Source: Brasenia schreberi
Taxonomy: Eukaryota > Streptophyta > Magnoliopsida > Nymphaeales > Cabombaceae
Assembly: GCA_036023115.1 (NCBI GenBank)
Contig: JAYKKT010000048.1
Span: 4,550,001 to 4,614,000 of the forward strand
Direction of reading: 5' to 3'
Length of the DNA stretch: 64,000 nucleotides
Part shown: positions 33,854-47,100 of the stretch, in pieces
How positions within the stretch are numbered: the stretch's first letter is position 1
Layout of the letters: each line of letters starts with the position of its first letter
Program-made: the position numbers and the translations under genes
The notes under the pieces: model-generated
Told to the model about the DNA's origin: nothing
Database searches by the model: none
What the model saw: only the letters and a program-made list of their open reading frames with translations

Positions 33854-36395
33854 TGTAGATGCAAATTTAATTTCAAATCCTATGTAGAGACTCAAAATTC
33901 AATTCACAAAACTACAAGTGCGTGAGCGTGCCAGCTAATTTGCACAAACTAGTAAAGTTTTATAAAAAAAATTGACTTTTTGGCAATTATGGATAAGTGA
34001 GTTTTTATCGATGTAGCCCTTCTTGAACCGACACTCAAGGGTCAACCTAGATGCTTGGAAATTTGTTTTAAGATTCAGTAACTTTTCAAAACAAGTTTCA
34101 ATTGAAAAGCCTTTTCAAAATTGTGTGATCTTTCTCTTTACAAAATTTCAAGTTCAAATATGAAAAACAGAAATAATTCTGTTTCTAACAACAGATGTTC
34201 CTATTTTTTTTAGTATTTTATCGATCTCTAAAAATCCTAGAAAATTTACCTGAGATAGGCCTAGGTGTGGAGTTTATTCGGATATTTTGTTTTTGGTTTT
34301 GGTTTCAAGGATGAATTGAATTAAATTAGTGAATTTCGTAGCCTTGAAACTCAAGACAGACTATGTAACAGAAATATAGAGGCTTAAAGAAATGTTTGTT
34401 GTAGGAAATCGATTAAAATCATCTTTCTAAAAAGATTTTTTTAGTGTCTTTGGATCACTACAGACAGAGTTAAGGGATATTTACCCAAGCTTTGTTGTAG
34501 GATTTTTAGTGCAGACAGGTTCTATCTTAGTTTTTATTCAGCTTTCCTAATTTTATTCATGACCTTACCCACGTCTATAATTCTTGCAAATTTTATAGTG
34601 TTGGCCTATGTGTTATTGTAGTGTGGACCAATTTTTAGAATTTTTTGTTTACGGATTCAGGCTGGAAAAATCAATGATCAGACGGATGCAGAATGCTAGG
34701 AACAAAGTTTTCTATTTTAAGAGTCTAATGAATGCATCTGATTGATCTTTAATGGTTTATATGATCATCCAAAGAAATTTTTGGTTGAAAACTTTATTCT
34801 ATAAGAGAGGAAGTGCAATAATTAAGAGAAATTATCATATAGCTTAAGCATATAAGAGATGAGAGAGTATAAGTTTACAATGTATATTGAGGTAGAAGCA
34901 ACCATAAATCAAACAAATGGTAGATGATTTTACCTTTTCTCTTGGATGAAAATTTGTAGCACCTTCCCTCAAATATTATAATGATTTAGAGAAAAATGCT
35001 CCTTAATTACAAATAGAATTGAATGGAATTGAAGAAAGGAAAGAGAAGAGAAGAAAACTGACCTTGATTGAAGACCTTGGAATGACTTAAAAATCGGCGG
35101 CTTGGGGGGCAACACCTCCACTTTGGGGGATGATTCCTCCTTCTTCTCTCTCTCTTTGCTGGTATTTTCTCTCTTAATTTTCCTTTGGTTTTCCTCACTT
35201 TGCCTCCTCCTCAAGGCCCTTATTTATAGATTTCAATGATGGCCTCTAAATCCTTCCATGGGTTGGGCATGGAGCTTGACATTTGGCCAAATTTTGATCC
35301 AAATCACTTTAGAATGTGCTGGTCACATGGCTCACATGGGAGCACATGAACGGTTCCCATTTTCGTCAAGGATGAGTCTTGGCGTAGCTGTAGGCTGGGT
35401 GCAATGCAGTCAGCCCTTTGCTTGGCTTGATTTGGTGCGGTCTTGCTTGTGCCTCATTCACTTTGCCTTCTAGGTGTCACTTTTGACTCGACCTTGATCT
35501 TGATATGTCTTGGTTGGTTTGGTGCACCATTTGACTTGATTGAATTTGAATTTCACTTGGGTTTTTTGACATAGCCCTTTCTTAGTTTGAACTCGTCTTG
35601 GGCTTGATCTTGTACTCATTTTTTACTTGATTTGATTTGATTTGATTTGATCCCCTGTAGGTGTTGGAGTTATGCTTCTTCAAACTCCATTTCTTTTGGG
35701 TGATTATCTACTTTCATCCTAACTTTTAGAAATTCTGCTTTGCTTGATTCTCTTTTCAGTTAAGATTTTTTGTTTTAAATTTTTTTTTTATTATTTAAAT
35801 ATCGAGTTTTAATGAAATCTTCAAATATTCTTTTTGAAAAACAACTAAGTTCCATTTCTAGTGTTTGTTTGCATGGGTGACTTACTTTTGCTCTGTGAGT
35901 TACTCTTTACTGTTTCAACCACTTTAACCCTTGAGTATAGGGCAAAGAGTAGGACTACTCTCGATCGGGAGAGTTTTTGAGGTATAGTTTGGATTATTTT
36001 GCTTTTGAACTTGAGAGGTTTTGTAATTTTATGAAATTGTTATTTTATAAACATTTTTTGGGTTTGGTTCTCAATATCCCATTTTCTTTTGTTTCTTTGA
36101 AAAATTGTTTGAAACCATTCTTTCTTTGAAGGCAATCTTTTGAAATAGCAAAATCCTACCAATTTGATTGTGAGGACAAAGTAGTAACTTTTTTGAGCTT
36201 TTGCTAAAATTGGATTTTTTTGATAGGGTTGCAATGTACCCTTATTTTGAAGCTCTTACAAAATGTTGGTGTGAAAGTGAATTCATTTAAGGTATCTTTA
36301 TTTGAAAACCCTTAAAAGACCAAGAACCACAATTTTTCTTGAAAAGATAAAATTTTTAAAAGATCAAATCTTTTGAATTTTTTTGGGTGTTTAAA
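33854..36395 (-). mobile_element. Solo LTR of the Tat/Ogre-like family (copy C) with 5-bp target duplication
   Basis: The unit begins TGTAGATGC at 33854 and ends GGGTGTTTAAA at 36395. CAACA flanks it on both sides (33849-33853 and 36396-36400), a perfect 5-bp duplication of the kind integrases of this class make. Its left end aligns with LTR copy A at 239, and the right end matches copy A's GGGTGTTTACA with a C-to-A change in the terminal CA. No internal sequence is attached on either side, which is the signature of unequal recombination between two LTRs of one element. Length is about 2.5 kb. Confidence 0.75.
35221..35230 (-). promoter_or_regulatory. Putative LTR TATA box (copy C)
   Basis: The minus strand reads TCTATAAATA followed by AGGGCCTTGAGGAGG and a purine-rich leader. 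LTR copy A has the same motif and a related follow-on at 1625-1635. Confidence 0.5.
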
Positions 36396-36411
36396 CAACA
36401 CATCTAGATCT

Positions 36412-37272
36412 TGTTGGATTTAATGTGTATTAATAATATTTAATTCATGTTGGTATCCCTAAATATTTAAATGATATATGTGAAAGTCCTAAAGTGTAAA
36501 AAAGTAATATATGAGGGACTTATGCATGCGATGACCAAAAGGAAACAAAGTTTAGTCCTTTATTAAAGAATATGACAAATCCACATGTCCTTTTATGTAG
36601 TTGGTAGCTCATGAACCTTAGTTCAAAGAGCTTGAGGAGGACATGTTCTACTACACACGTGCATCGGGCCGGGTTTAGCTTATGGCTTCAGTTTGGGTCT
36701 ATCTTTGTACGAAAAACTTTTGATTTAACAATCAAGAGTCTTTCAGAGTCACTGATAGTGATAAGGTGAGATGGTTTCAAATAAAATTGGACAGTTGCAG
36801 ATAAAGGAGTGCATCATTTGGATTGGATCCACGATTGTGATCTAAACGCATACCATATAAATAGGTGATTAGGGGCTCTCCCTAAACACACAACTTCCCA
36901 TTTCTCTCTTCCCATCTTCTGATTTCGTCTCTTTGCTCGTGGTGCTGGTCTATTCTCTTTGCCCATGGTTAGTCTCTCTCTATCCCAACCGTAGGCGACT
37001 GAGGTCTGTTCGAGGTCAACTCAATGCTAGGTGCATGCCTTTTGAGTTGTGTGTGCATTTTATCTTGGGAGGAAGCCGTAGGTACTCGTATGCACTCGTA
37101 TCTATAAGGGTGACTCACACAAATAAGTTTCTAATTTCTACTTTCGCTTTTGTTTTCTATACAACTTGATTATAGTTTATTTTAGATCTATAACTATTGT
37201 TTATGATTGGGGCATGTTTACATTTTTGTATATTATTTTATTATGTATATATGTCTATGGTTAATTCTAACA
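36412..37272 (+). repeat. 5' LTR of the copia element
   Basis: It begins TGTTGGATTTAATGTGTATT and ends ATTCTAACA. It contains ACCATATAAATAGGTG near 36852, the TATA region. It aligns with 40795-41679 with many substitutions and some indels, so the insertion is not recent. Confidence 0.9.
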
Positions 37273-40200
37273 TTCTTAGAGAAATTAACTTTTACTATAG
37301 TGAACATATCTATGACTACTACCCTCTGACCTAAGGTCGACTTGACCTTGATGTTAGAAAAGTTTACTAGTCTCCATTTTGAAAGCTGACATCAGTGTAT
37401 GAAAATTTGGTTAACCATATGTTGGGTTTGCATTTGTATATTGAGTTGGATTGTCCCCAACCTGATGATACTGACCCTAAAAGCTTGGATAAATTCATCA
37501 AGTAGAAGAAGGACACCCTGTGTCATTGTTATATTTTATCGACACTATCAAATATTTTATTTGAAGCATATAATTCTTCTCCTTACACGATAACAAATGA
37601 TCTGTGGGCTACCTTAGATCAAAAATACAATAGAGAATACCTCGGTCTTGGAAAGTATTTTGTCGCTAAGTTTCTTAAGTATAAAATGCTAGAAGAGAAT
37701 TTATGACTGAATAGGTCCACGAGTTTCAGTTTTCATGCCATAGTCTGAAGGAAATCGAGATGGAGTTTCTTGACAAGTTTATTGTTATATTTATTATAGA
37801 GAAATTTGTTAAGTCTTGAGAAAGTTTCGGCCTAGATCTTAAGTATAAAAAGGTAAGACGACCCTTGATGATCTAATGATAGACATAACAATAGAGGAAG
37901 AGCATAGAAGTCAGAAACCCATTATGCATTTAGACAATACCTCTAGGGTTAACCTGATAGTCGAAAGGAAACATTATAGTGATTCTAAGAGAAAACAGGC
38001 AAAGTATAAACTAAAGGCCAAGATCCTAAAAAAACCCAAGAACAAACCATGCTGACTTTATAGTCAGGTTGGACATTAGGCGAGGGATTGTCCCTCAACG
38101 AAAGCCAAGAAATCAGTAGTTGGTAAAGGATCTATGGTCAACATAGTGGTGACCACTGCACTTGCTAGTGACGGGTATCTATCCTTTAAACCCCATCTTC
38201 TTTCTATTTATGAGTCACAGTACTGGATTGTAAATACTAGGGCTAATGTGTATGATTATGCTAACCAGTCTTTGTTTGTGCCTTATCAGACTGTCTTTGG
38301 GAGAACAGTGACCTTAAGAGATCATTCAACTGCTGAAGTGAAGGGCGAAGGGTGTGTGGACTTAAAGTTTCCTTCGAAAAATGTTTTAACTCTTGAAAGA
38401 GTTATACACATTTCAACAATTCGCTAGAATATCCTCAACGGTCCGACTCTAGTTAGGGAGGGATTAAGGTTAGATTACAAATGTAATAAAATCATCATTA
38501 CACGACTTAGTGGAAGGTGTTTGTTTAGAAAGGGTTATTTGTGTGATGTAGATGATTTATTTAAAATTCATGTACAACTAATTGTTGATTCTTTTATAAA
38601 TTTTAATGAGAATAAAGCTCTACTTCTGTTTCATCTTTTTCTCTTTCTTTGTGCAATGTTGAATCATCTTGTGTATGATATACTAGGTTGGGTCATGTAA
38701 ACATTGATTTAATGAAAAGAATGATAAATTTAAATCTTATCCGTAAGACTATTATAGATTGAAAATAGAAATATGATATATGTGTGCAAACAAAGCAACC
38801 TTGGAATTCTTTCCATACGGTTGAAAGAAAATCTAAGATTTTGAATTTGGTATACACTGATATTTGTGAATTCAATAGAATGACTATGAGGGATAACAAA
38901 AGATATTTTATCATGTTTATTGATTATTGCAGCAGATATTATTGTATTTACTTACTTAAAAGTAGAAATGAAGCTTTAGAAAAGTTTCAAATATTTAAAA
39001 TAAAGTACAAACTCAAAAAGGAGAGGTACTTAAACTATTAAGGTAATGGGTTATCTACTTACATGTAAGGAGAAGCTTTGAATATGGCTTGCTATATTCC
39101 AAATAGAATTTCCCATAAGCATAAGGAAATTAGTCACTTTGAGCTTTGGAATGGTCGAAAGATCAACCTCAAATATCTCAAAGTATGGGGCATCTTGCAA
39201 AAGTACTCATCCCTTAACAAGAGAAAGAAATTGAAACCTAAAATAGTGAATATTATATTTATGGGTTACGTGGAGACAAGTTATGCACACAGATTCTTGG
39301 TCATCAGATCTGATGTTTCTAGCATTGATATTAACATAATTATTGAGCTCAATAATGCTACATTCTTTGAGAATGTGTTTTTCATAAAGACTAGAGTTCC
39401 CCAAAGTGTATCATTTAGAAATTGGGATCCTACTATTGGTTTCATTCTCGATCATGTGAAAAAGATGACAAATATGGGGTGACTCTGATTGTGTTCTTTT
39501 TAGATCAAATAACTATAAGGAAATAACAGAACCAAGGAGAAGTAAATAACCTAGGATATCAAAGGACTTTGAAAGTGACTTTGTAACTTTTAATGTCAAG
39601 GATAATCCTATCACCTTTAACAGACTATGATCTCACTTGAGGTTATGTTTTGTAAGGAAGCCATTAACGATGAAATCCAATCAATTCTCTCTAATAGTCT
39701 TGCGAATTGATAGATTTACCTCCTTGTTGTTTTATTATGGGTTGCAAGTGGATCTTTAAGAAGAAATTGAATACATTCAGAACGATCAATAAGTACAAGG
39801 CCAAGTTAGTTGTGAAGGGATACACACAAACAGAAGGAATGGTGACCTCCATGAGGAAACAATTTTCCTTTGACTACATTATGGTAAATATCCTTCGATT
39901 TTTGAAGGATTTAGTGATGCTAGTTGGATAACAAAAAATTTGGGGAGTAATGGGGTCACTTGATATGTGTTTCTTGTGAGTGCTGACATTGTCACTTAGA
40001 AATCCAAGAAACATATTATTTTGGCTTGTTATACCTTTGAGGCAAAACTATGTGCTTTAGATAAGACTAAATTTGAAGTTGAATGACTTAAAACACTTAT
40101 GCTAAGTTTACTTATAGTAAAGAAGTCACTTCTTGTAATTTTAGTGCAATACAATAACATGACTACAATTGCTAAGATCAGTAGTTCCAAGTACAACCAA

Positions 40201-40380
40201 AAGTAAGGGAAACATATCCAAGTCAAACTAAAGTCTCTAAGGACTCTTGAATATGATACGGTCATGACTATAGATTTTGTTGGATCTAAAGATGAGAAAT
40301 TTAGGTTGCAGATGAGACTCAAACCCATGATTTATTTACAAGCAATGGCAACCCAACCTACCTGAGGGGAGATACCATAA
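37273..40380 (+). pseudogene. Copia gag-pol remnant lacking most of the reverse transcriptase
   Basis: In order on the plus strand: a gag-type region at about 37390-37720; a CCHC knuckle and RDCPSTKAKKS near 38045-38120; protease active-site context near 38215-38270 reading YWIVNTRANVYDY, where the catalytic Asp has become Asn; the integrase zinc finger and core at 38690-39040 with LVYTDICEFN and FIMFIDYCSRY; the integrase C-part at 39078-39480; a short piece with CKWIFKKK at 39740; then RNase H-like sequence from about 39900 with ASW and KSKKHIILACYTFEA. The polymerase core between about 39860 and 39900 is deleted. Frameshifts and stops throughout make it non-coding. Confidence 0.85.
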
Positions 40381-40794
40381 AGTAGGTTCAATATGGTAGT
40401 AACAAGTTGGTCAGTAAATAAGATCATACTTTGTATTATGTGATACTTTCAGTATCTATGTGTCTATCCTTGTAAACCTTAGTGTCATGACTTTAAGTCT
40501 AGCAAAAGATTATTCTTTCAATGGGACCAAGTTGTACGACAGGATACTAGCAATACATCCTTGAAGATGCCTAACTAAGTGATTGACATTGTGTAACTGC
40601 AATAGGGAAATTGGGTTGTTCCGTGAAGTCAATCATGATATAGGATATTGATGCATGATTATTAATGCATCACCTCTATAGAATAATATTGGATAACTGA
40701 GGTAACGGTTCAAACCGAAAGATATTATTACTCAAAGTATAATATGATGATTGGGTTAAGAGGACAATTTTACACTTAAGGACTTTGTGGGGAT

Positions 40795-41679
40795 TGTTGG
40801 ATTTAATGTGCATTAATGATAGTTAATTCATGTTGATATCTTGAAATATTGAAATGATATGTATGAAAGTCCTAAAGTGTAAAAGTAACATATGAGGGAC
40901 TTGCACATATAATGACCAAAAGGAGAAAAAGTTTAGTCCTATATTGAAGAATGTCACAAATCTACATATCCTTTTATATAGTTGGTAGCTAATGAACCTT
41001 AGTTCAAAGAGCTTGGAGAGGACATGCTATACCACACATGCGAACATCAGGTTGGGCTGGATTTGTGGCTTGGGTCTACCCTTTTATACGAAAAACTTTT
41101 GATCTAATAGTCAAGAGTCTGTCATGGTCATAAATAGGGATAAGGTGGGATGATTCGGGGTAAGACAAGACAATTGCAAGTAAAATGATACATCGTTTGG
41201 ATCGAATCTAGGATCCATGATCCACATGCACACCTTATAAACAGGTGATTAGGGGTCCTCCCTAAATACACAACTTCCCCTCTCTCTCTTCCAGTCTTCT
41301 CGTTCCGTCTCTTTGCTCGTGGTATTGCTCCAGTCCCTATGTCTATGGTTAATCTCTCTTTATCCTAACCATAGGCGATTGAGGCGTGTTCGAGGTCAAC
41401 TTGAAGCTAGGTACACGTCTTTCGAGTTGTGTGTGCATTTTATCTTTACAGGAAGGCACATGTATTTATATGTATTCATAGTGGTGTGCTGATTTCTCTA
41501 AGACAAGTCTGTAAGGGCGACACACACAGATAAATTTCTATTTTTTTCTTTTTTTTTGTTTTTCATACGGCTTGATTATGACTTATTTTGGATCTACGAC
41601 TGTTGTTTATAATTAGGGCATGTTTACATTTGTTGTATATTATTTTATTATGCATGCATGTCTACAGTTAATTCCAGCA
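40795..41679 (+). repeat. 3' LTR of the copia element
   Basis: It begins TGTTGGATTTAATGTGCATT, preceded by the purine-rich GACTTTGTGGGGAT, and ends AATTCCAGCA. The TATA region CACCTTATAAACAGGTG lies at 41231-41247. It is the partner of 36412-37272. Confidence 0.9.
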
Positions 41680-41895
41680 TATCCCGCATGAGACTATAAC
41701 ACATTGTCCCAAACCCATATCATTGCTCATCAACGAGTTTTTTTATTAAGAATTGAAAGAAAAATGGAATCTGAAAACAAGGGTGAGAACTTACCATATT
41801 TCAACCCCTCTTACTCGATTTCTCCCCATAAATTAGCAAAAGAATGGTGGTTGGTGGAGGTTTCACCATCTCACCATTTCTAGGAACACTCTTGG
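41680..41895. other. Short spacer between two retrotransposons
   Basis: About 216 bp separate the copia 3' LTR and the gypsy 5' LTR. No feature was recognised. Confidence 0.5.
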
Positions 41896-44021
41896 TGTAG
41901 CGGGTTAAGCAGTCTGGATTCAAACCTGATTGGATCCAAACCCGCTTGGACTGGGATGCAGTAATGGCCAAGCGTTATCGCCCAAAACCTTGTTGCACAA
42001 CAAGATAGCAATGACAGGTTGGTTTGCAATCAATGTTGGGAAGTTACTGGTTCTGAAAGGCCTTTAAAGGGGACTCCATGGTAGGAAACGTCGATACGAA
42101 CTGGGCAAGCCGTGAGAACGTTGAGCATCGATGAAGAATCGGTCGGAATCCGATGAGTTCCTAACTATTTCTCATATTTATGTTTTTTCTCAACTCTTCA
42201 TGAAAAAACTAGTTGATAATCACCATTTTGAGCTTAGGTCAAAGCATTGAGATAGAACAAAGGGTTTTGGCGGGTTTGGATAAGTTGTGGGTGTCTATTT
42301 GGCCAAAAAAAAGTTCATAATCAATGAATTTTTCTATTTTCTACAACTTGTCCTTTTCATTCCTGTTTTTTGTTAAAACACCACTACCTGTAGTTGTTCT
42401 TAGGCTTGGTCAAAAGAGGACAAATAGACGGAGAGTGGGATACCTTTTGTGACCTTCATCGTTTCTAGAAAACAGAGAAATAGCCATTGGAAAAAACATG
42501 AAAACTACCCTTTTTGAGCATGTTCGTTATCATATCATGTCGTGTCTGAAATGCCTTGAACCGACATAGATTCATGTTGTGTCCTCGTGCCACGTGGTCA
42601 AAAACAGTTCTGTATCAAAATATGTCAAAAACATATTATGGGTCAGGTTTGGGTCGGCTCTTGAAATAGGTTTTGGGTCAGAAATAGGGCTCGTGTCAAT
42701 AGTTGTAGGTTCTGTGTTGACACAATGACATAGGCTACCTACTGTGCCACTCAGTTTGGATCAAATATGGATTAAGGTATTAGTTCGAATCTATGATAAC
42801 TTAAACGGATCTAAATTAGGTTTTGAGTGATTTTAGGGTCATTTGAGATCCGATTTGGATACGGTTTGTTACGTTAGATTCGTAGTTAAATAAATTTTAA
42901 TATGTTAGTTTTTTTAATTTTTTTTAGATTAAAATTAGAGGATTTAATGGTGATAAGAGTAACTTAATAGTATAGAGATTAGATCTTACCACACCTTTAG
43001 GTAGGGGGTTATGCATTCTTTTATATAACCATGCTAGAAGTGATTTTTTTTGTTTTAGATAGATTTAAATGTGCATGATAAAATAATGTTCGTAATTATG
43101 GGTTATTTGATATGCTTTTGAAAAAGAATATGTTTATCACATTGATTGATAAAGAGTATATTTTGATATGCATGTGTTGTATAAACATGGTATTTAAATG
43201 TTGTATGAATATAGATTTGGATAGTTATGGATGTAGACATGATTTGTGAATGTGATGAACTGTAATTGGTTTTATAAATATAATTATGTGTGATTATATG
43301 AGTCATACTTGTCTTGGTTGTGTGGGGTTTCTAGAGACTTTTAGGTTCCTCAGGCGATTTGATTTGGGGTGAATATAGGGTGTGTTTCCAAGCACTCTAC
43401 CGTCAAAGTTGGTGTGGTTACTATCGTGGATGAGGTTACCGAGGTCATGTTAGGGAGGGTCAAATGACTCTTGTGACCTTTGGAGCAGACACATTATGGT
43501 TTGTAATTATCGTACCTAATGATGTGTATATGCATATAAATGAATATAAGAGTATGAATTTGAGATCATTATTTAAAAATGAAATTGTGATTTGTTATGA
43601 AATGATTGTGAAAGTATGCATGCTTTTATTATGATTTCTGTTTAAAGATATTTAACCTCTCTACTCAGCTATGTGTAGGATCTCACCTTATTATTTTACA
43701 GTTCGTCATGAAATTAGCATTTTTAAGGCACACGAACAGTGTAGAAGTTGGATAGAGTTGCATTTTTATTTTAGATACTATAATAAGTGTTACACGATTT
43801 AAAAAATCTTGTTATTCAGGGTTATTATTAGGTGGGCCTGGCACCATTTTGGGTGTATTATTTAAAACTTTGATATGAATATTTATTTTAGTTAGATATT
43901 TTATTAAGTTAAATTAAATCAGTATTGTATTTGACTATTGCTCACTATCACGCCACGCGAGAAGCAGCCACGTGGTATAGGATCGGGACAGGTCGCGGTC
44001 GCGACTCGAGCGGATGTGACA
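41896..44021 (+). repeat. 5' LTR of the gypsy element
   Basis: It begins TGTAGCGGG and ends GGATGTGACA. It aligns with 48479-50519 across its length, for example GAGTTCCTAACTATTTCTCA, CTTAGGCTTGGTC.AAAGAGG, TATTTAAATGTTGTATGAAT and ATTTTATT.AGTTAAATTAAA. Confidence 0.9.
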
Positions 44022-44024
44022 ACT

Positions 44025-44036
44025 TGGTATCAGAGC
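44025..44036 (+). other. Primer-binding site
   Basis: TGGTATCAGAGC starts three bases after the LTR end. It is the standard plant retrotransposon primer site complementary to the 3' end of initiator tRNA-Met. Confidence 0.85.
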
Positions 44037-44144
44037 TGATGATTATTAAAGTATATTTAATAGTAAGTTAATTATGAATATATAATATCGTATTTATGTG
44101 TAAGACTCTTGGGGATTTGATTTGAACTTAACTTCAAGTGTTGT

Positions 44145-47100
44145 GAGTGACGCTAATGAGAAAATGTTATCATACGGATCTACTATGACAATTGAGACAC
44201 CATGATCGACACTTGAGGGACATGTGGTGCAACCGCATATTATACTTGTACAAGATGGTAAGGATGTTGCAACATTGCTTGGCTATATGATAAGTTTACT
44301 ACAATATGTTCTGAAGGAATCGACAGTGACAATACAATACTTGATAAAGAATCTATGTAAAGAGTTAAAGGGAGTATTTACAGATCTGTTGGAACCATAT
44401 AAATGAATTGATAAACTAGAGAACGCTTTTGATATACTTGCTCATGCTGATGAGGAGAGGAGAGTGTAGTTGGTGTCCAATATATTTGAAGGAAATGAAA
44501 AACAATGGTGGAGAGGATAGAAAGAAACAAGTAGCACTCCTTGGAATTTAGAAGCATTTAAGAAGGTATTTTTTAGTCACTTCTTTTCTAATAATGATCG
44601 GATGCGCCTACAACTTGAGTTCAATTAACTACAAGAAAACAATCTAACAATAAGAGAATATACAAACTAGTTATTAAGGTTGTCGTAGTTTAACCCTCGT
44701 ATGATAATTTCTGATGCACGAGCAAATAAGTATTTTTGGGAACTTTCTGATCTTATTTATAAGTCACTGAGATGAAAGATATATACAGACATTGATGAGT
44801 TGCAAGTTGCTGCTAACCATATACAAACAAATATGTAACATTATAAGGGTAAGAAGAAGCCCGTAGAAGAGAGTTTTGATAGCTCACGTGAAAGCTCAAA
44901 GAAGAGTAAACCATGTCAAACTCAACAATTGACTAATATCAGTCAGTCTCAGATAAGGGGTAAACCTTCTTGAGATTAGAGTAGCCAACAAAATCATGGG
45001 ATCACCTGTTATAACTATAGAGACATGGGACATAGAGTTAGAGATTACCTTTTAGAGAAAAAATTTAAGGAAGGTCAGACTCAAGCTTTTAGCACTATAT
45101 AAAAGGAAGACATGAGGGGTAATTATTTTATATGCAAGTAGTTCGGTCATCATAAGGTTGATTGTTCACGAGCTATATATTATGTTCCTTCCTTAGTTCA
45201 AGAAAGCACCATAGGGCCTCCTTGCCCTTCGATATGTGTTCGTCACCAAGGATTACCTCGATTACCTCAACCTTAAGTAGCCAACTAGGGATGTGTCTAT
45301 ACTATAGAGAGTCAGGAGTTAGTTACCTATCATTTGCTTATCAATACCTTATCTGTTTGTGGTATGCTTCTGTATGTTTTGTTTGACTAAGGTGTAACAC
45401 ATTATTTTTTGTCACCCATTTTTATAAGTCGTACGGGTTTGGACCTGAAATTGTCAGAGGGATTATCTGTATGTTTTTCTAACGACGATGTTATTGTATC
45501 ACATCAGATTTTATGAGATTGTTCAATGATGGTTGGTGGTCATGATATGAGAGTCAACTTGATTTTATTGGGATTTTGAACTACAATGTAGTCTTGGGAA
45601 TGGATTGATTATCTTAACCATATTCGATAGGCTGTTCGATGGAACGTTAGTTTTCTTGAGGTTAAGGATTCTACTTCTAATGGCTACTCAAGTAGAAGCT
45701 TGTTTGAAGGAAGGAGATCAAGGGTACTTGTTGATATCTTAACTTTGGAGGTTCGGTGTGAAGATGTCTTGAAGGATATTTTCGTAGTTAATGGGTACAC
45801 GAGGTATTTCACGAAGATATACACGGACTACCAACTGGAAATGGGGGATAGAGTTTTCTATCAATCTTAGTACCTAGAGATCTGGACCTTATATTCTATG
45901 GCATATCACTTACGGGATATCACCCATCAGAGTTGGCTAAGCTTAAAAAAAAAAAAGAAGAGAGCAATTGGAGGAAGTGTTAGGAAGAAAGTAGTTTGTG
46001 AAATCAAGAGTATCACCCGTACGGAGGCTCCGATGATTGCTTGGTAATTCAGAAGAAAGGATGAAACATCTTGCGTGTATGTAAACAAATATCCACTACC
46101 AAGAATTAATGATTTGATGGATCAATTGGCGCGAGGAGCTCGTAATATATTTTCCAAGATTGATTTACATTTTGGTTATCACCGATGACACGCGTGAAGT
46201 TGCGGAGGATATTCCTTTAAAGCTGCGTTTTGGACACGTTATGGGCATTATGAATATCAAGTGATGCCTTTTGGTGTGACTAATGCACCTACAATATTCA
46301 TGGACTTTATGAATAGGATTTTTCTGTTCGTACTCTTGGATAAGATTTGTTGTTGTCTTTATTGATGACATTTTAATCTATTCTCGGTCTAAGAAGAGCA
46401 TCTGGAGGAAAAGACCCTGAAAAGCGATGGCAAGAAGTCAAAAGTTTTGTCGGATTAGTAGGATATTATCAAAGATTCATAGAAGGTTTTCCTACTCGGA
46501 CCACTTACACAACTTACAAAGGAAAAGTCAAGCTTTTGAATGGGCGGATGAGCATTAGGCTTGAGTTTTCAAGAGTTGAAGAAAAAGCTAACAAGCGCAC
46601 AGTGTTGATCTTGCAGGATCTAGCAGTCTTTTGATGTCTTGTGATGCGCCGGTATCAAGGATTGGGATGTCTTGGCGTGCAAGACCGAAATGTAGTAAAA
46701 CATGCTTGAGGCAATTGAAGGTTCATGGAGAATTACCCAACCCATGATTTGGAACTATGACGGTGGTGTTTGCATTAAAGATATGGGCATTATGTATGGA
46801 AAGCGTGTTGATGTCTTTGGTGATCACCAGTTTGAAATACTTGTTTGATCAGAAGAATTGAATAAAGGACAAAAAACGATAATGAGTTTCTCAGAAGATT
46901 ATGATTGTGAGTTTATTTATTACTCTAGAAAAGTTAATGTAGTCGCAGATGTTCTTAGCAAAAAAGGAAAAGAGCCGATAGCTCATTGTTCTACTCTAAT
47001 GCGAGCGATACCTGAACTTTTGTTGAGAGTACTTACAATACAAAGGGACGATCCTGAGTTGAGGATGATTATAGATGAAATTCATAGTATAGGTTTGCTC

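Larger units (their letters stand above)
36412..41679 (+). mobile_element. Ty1/copia retrotransposon with two LTRs, plus strand
   Basis: LTRs at 36412-37272 and 40795-41679 share TGTTGGATTTAATGTG... starts and ...TTAATTC.A.CA ends and align throughout. Between them lie gag, protease, integrase and RNase H remnants in plus-strand order, with most of the reverse transcriptase missing. The 5-bp flanks (GATCT and TATCC) do not match, so the target duplication has decayed or the ends have been altered. It starts only 17 bp beyond the end of solo LTR copy C. Relatives are a minus fragment at 23145-24950 and an LTR piece at 55171. Confidence 0.9.
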
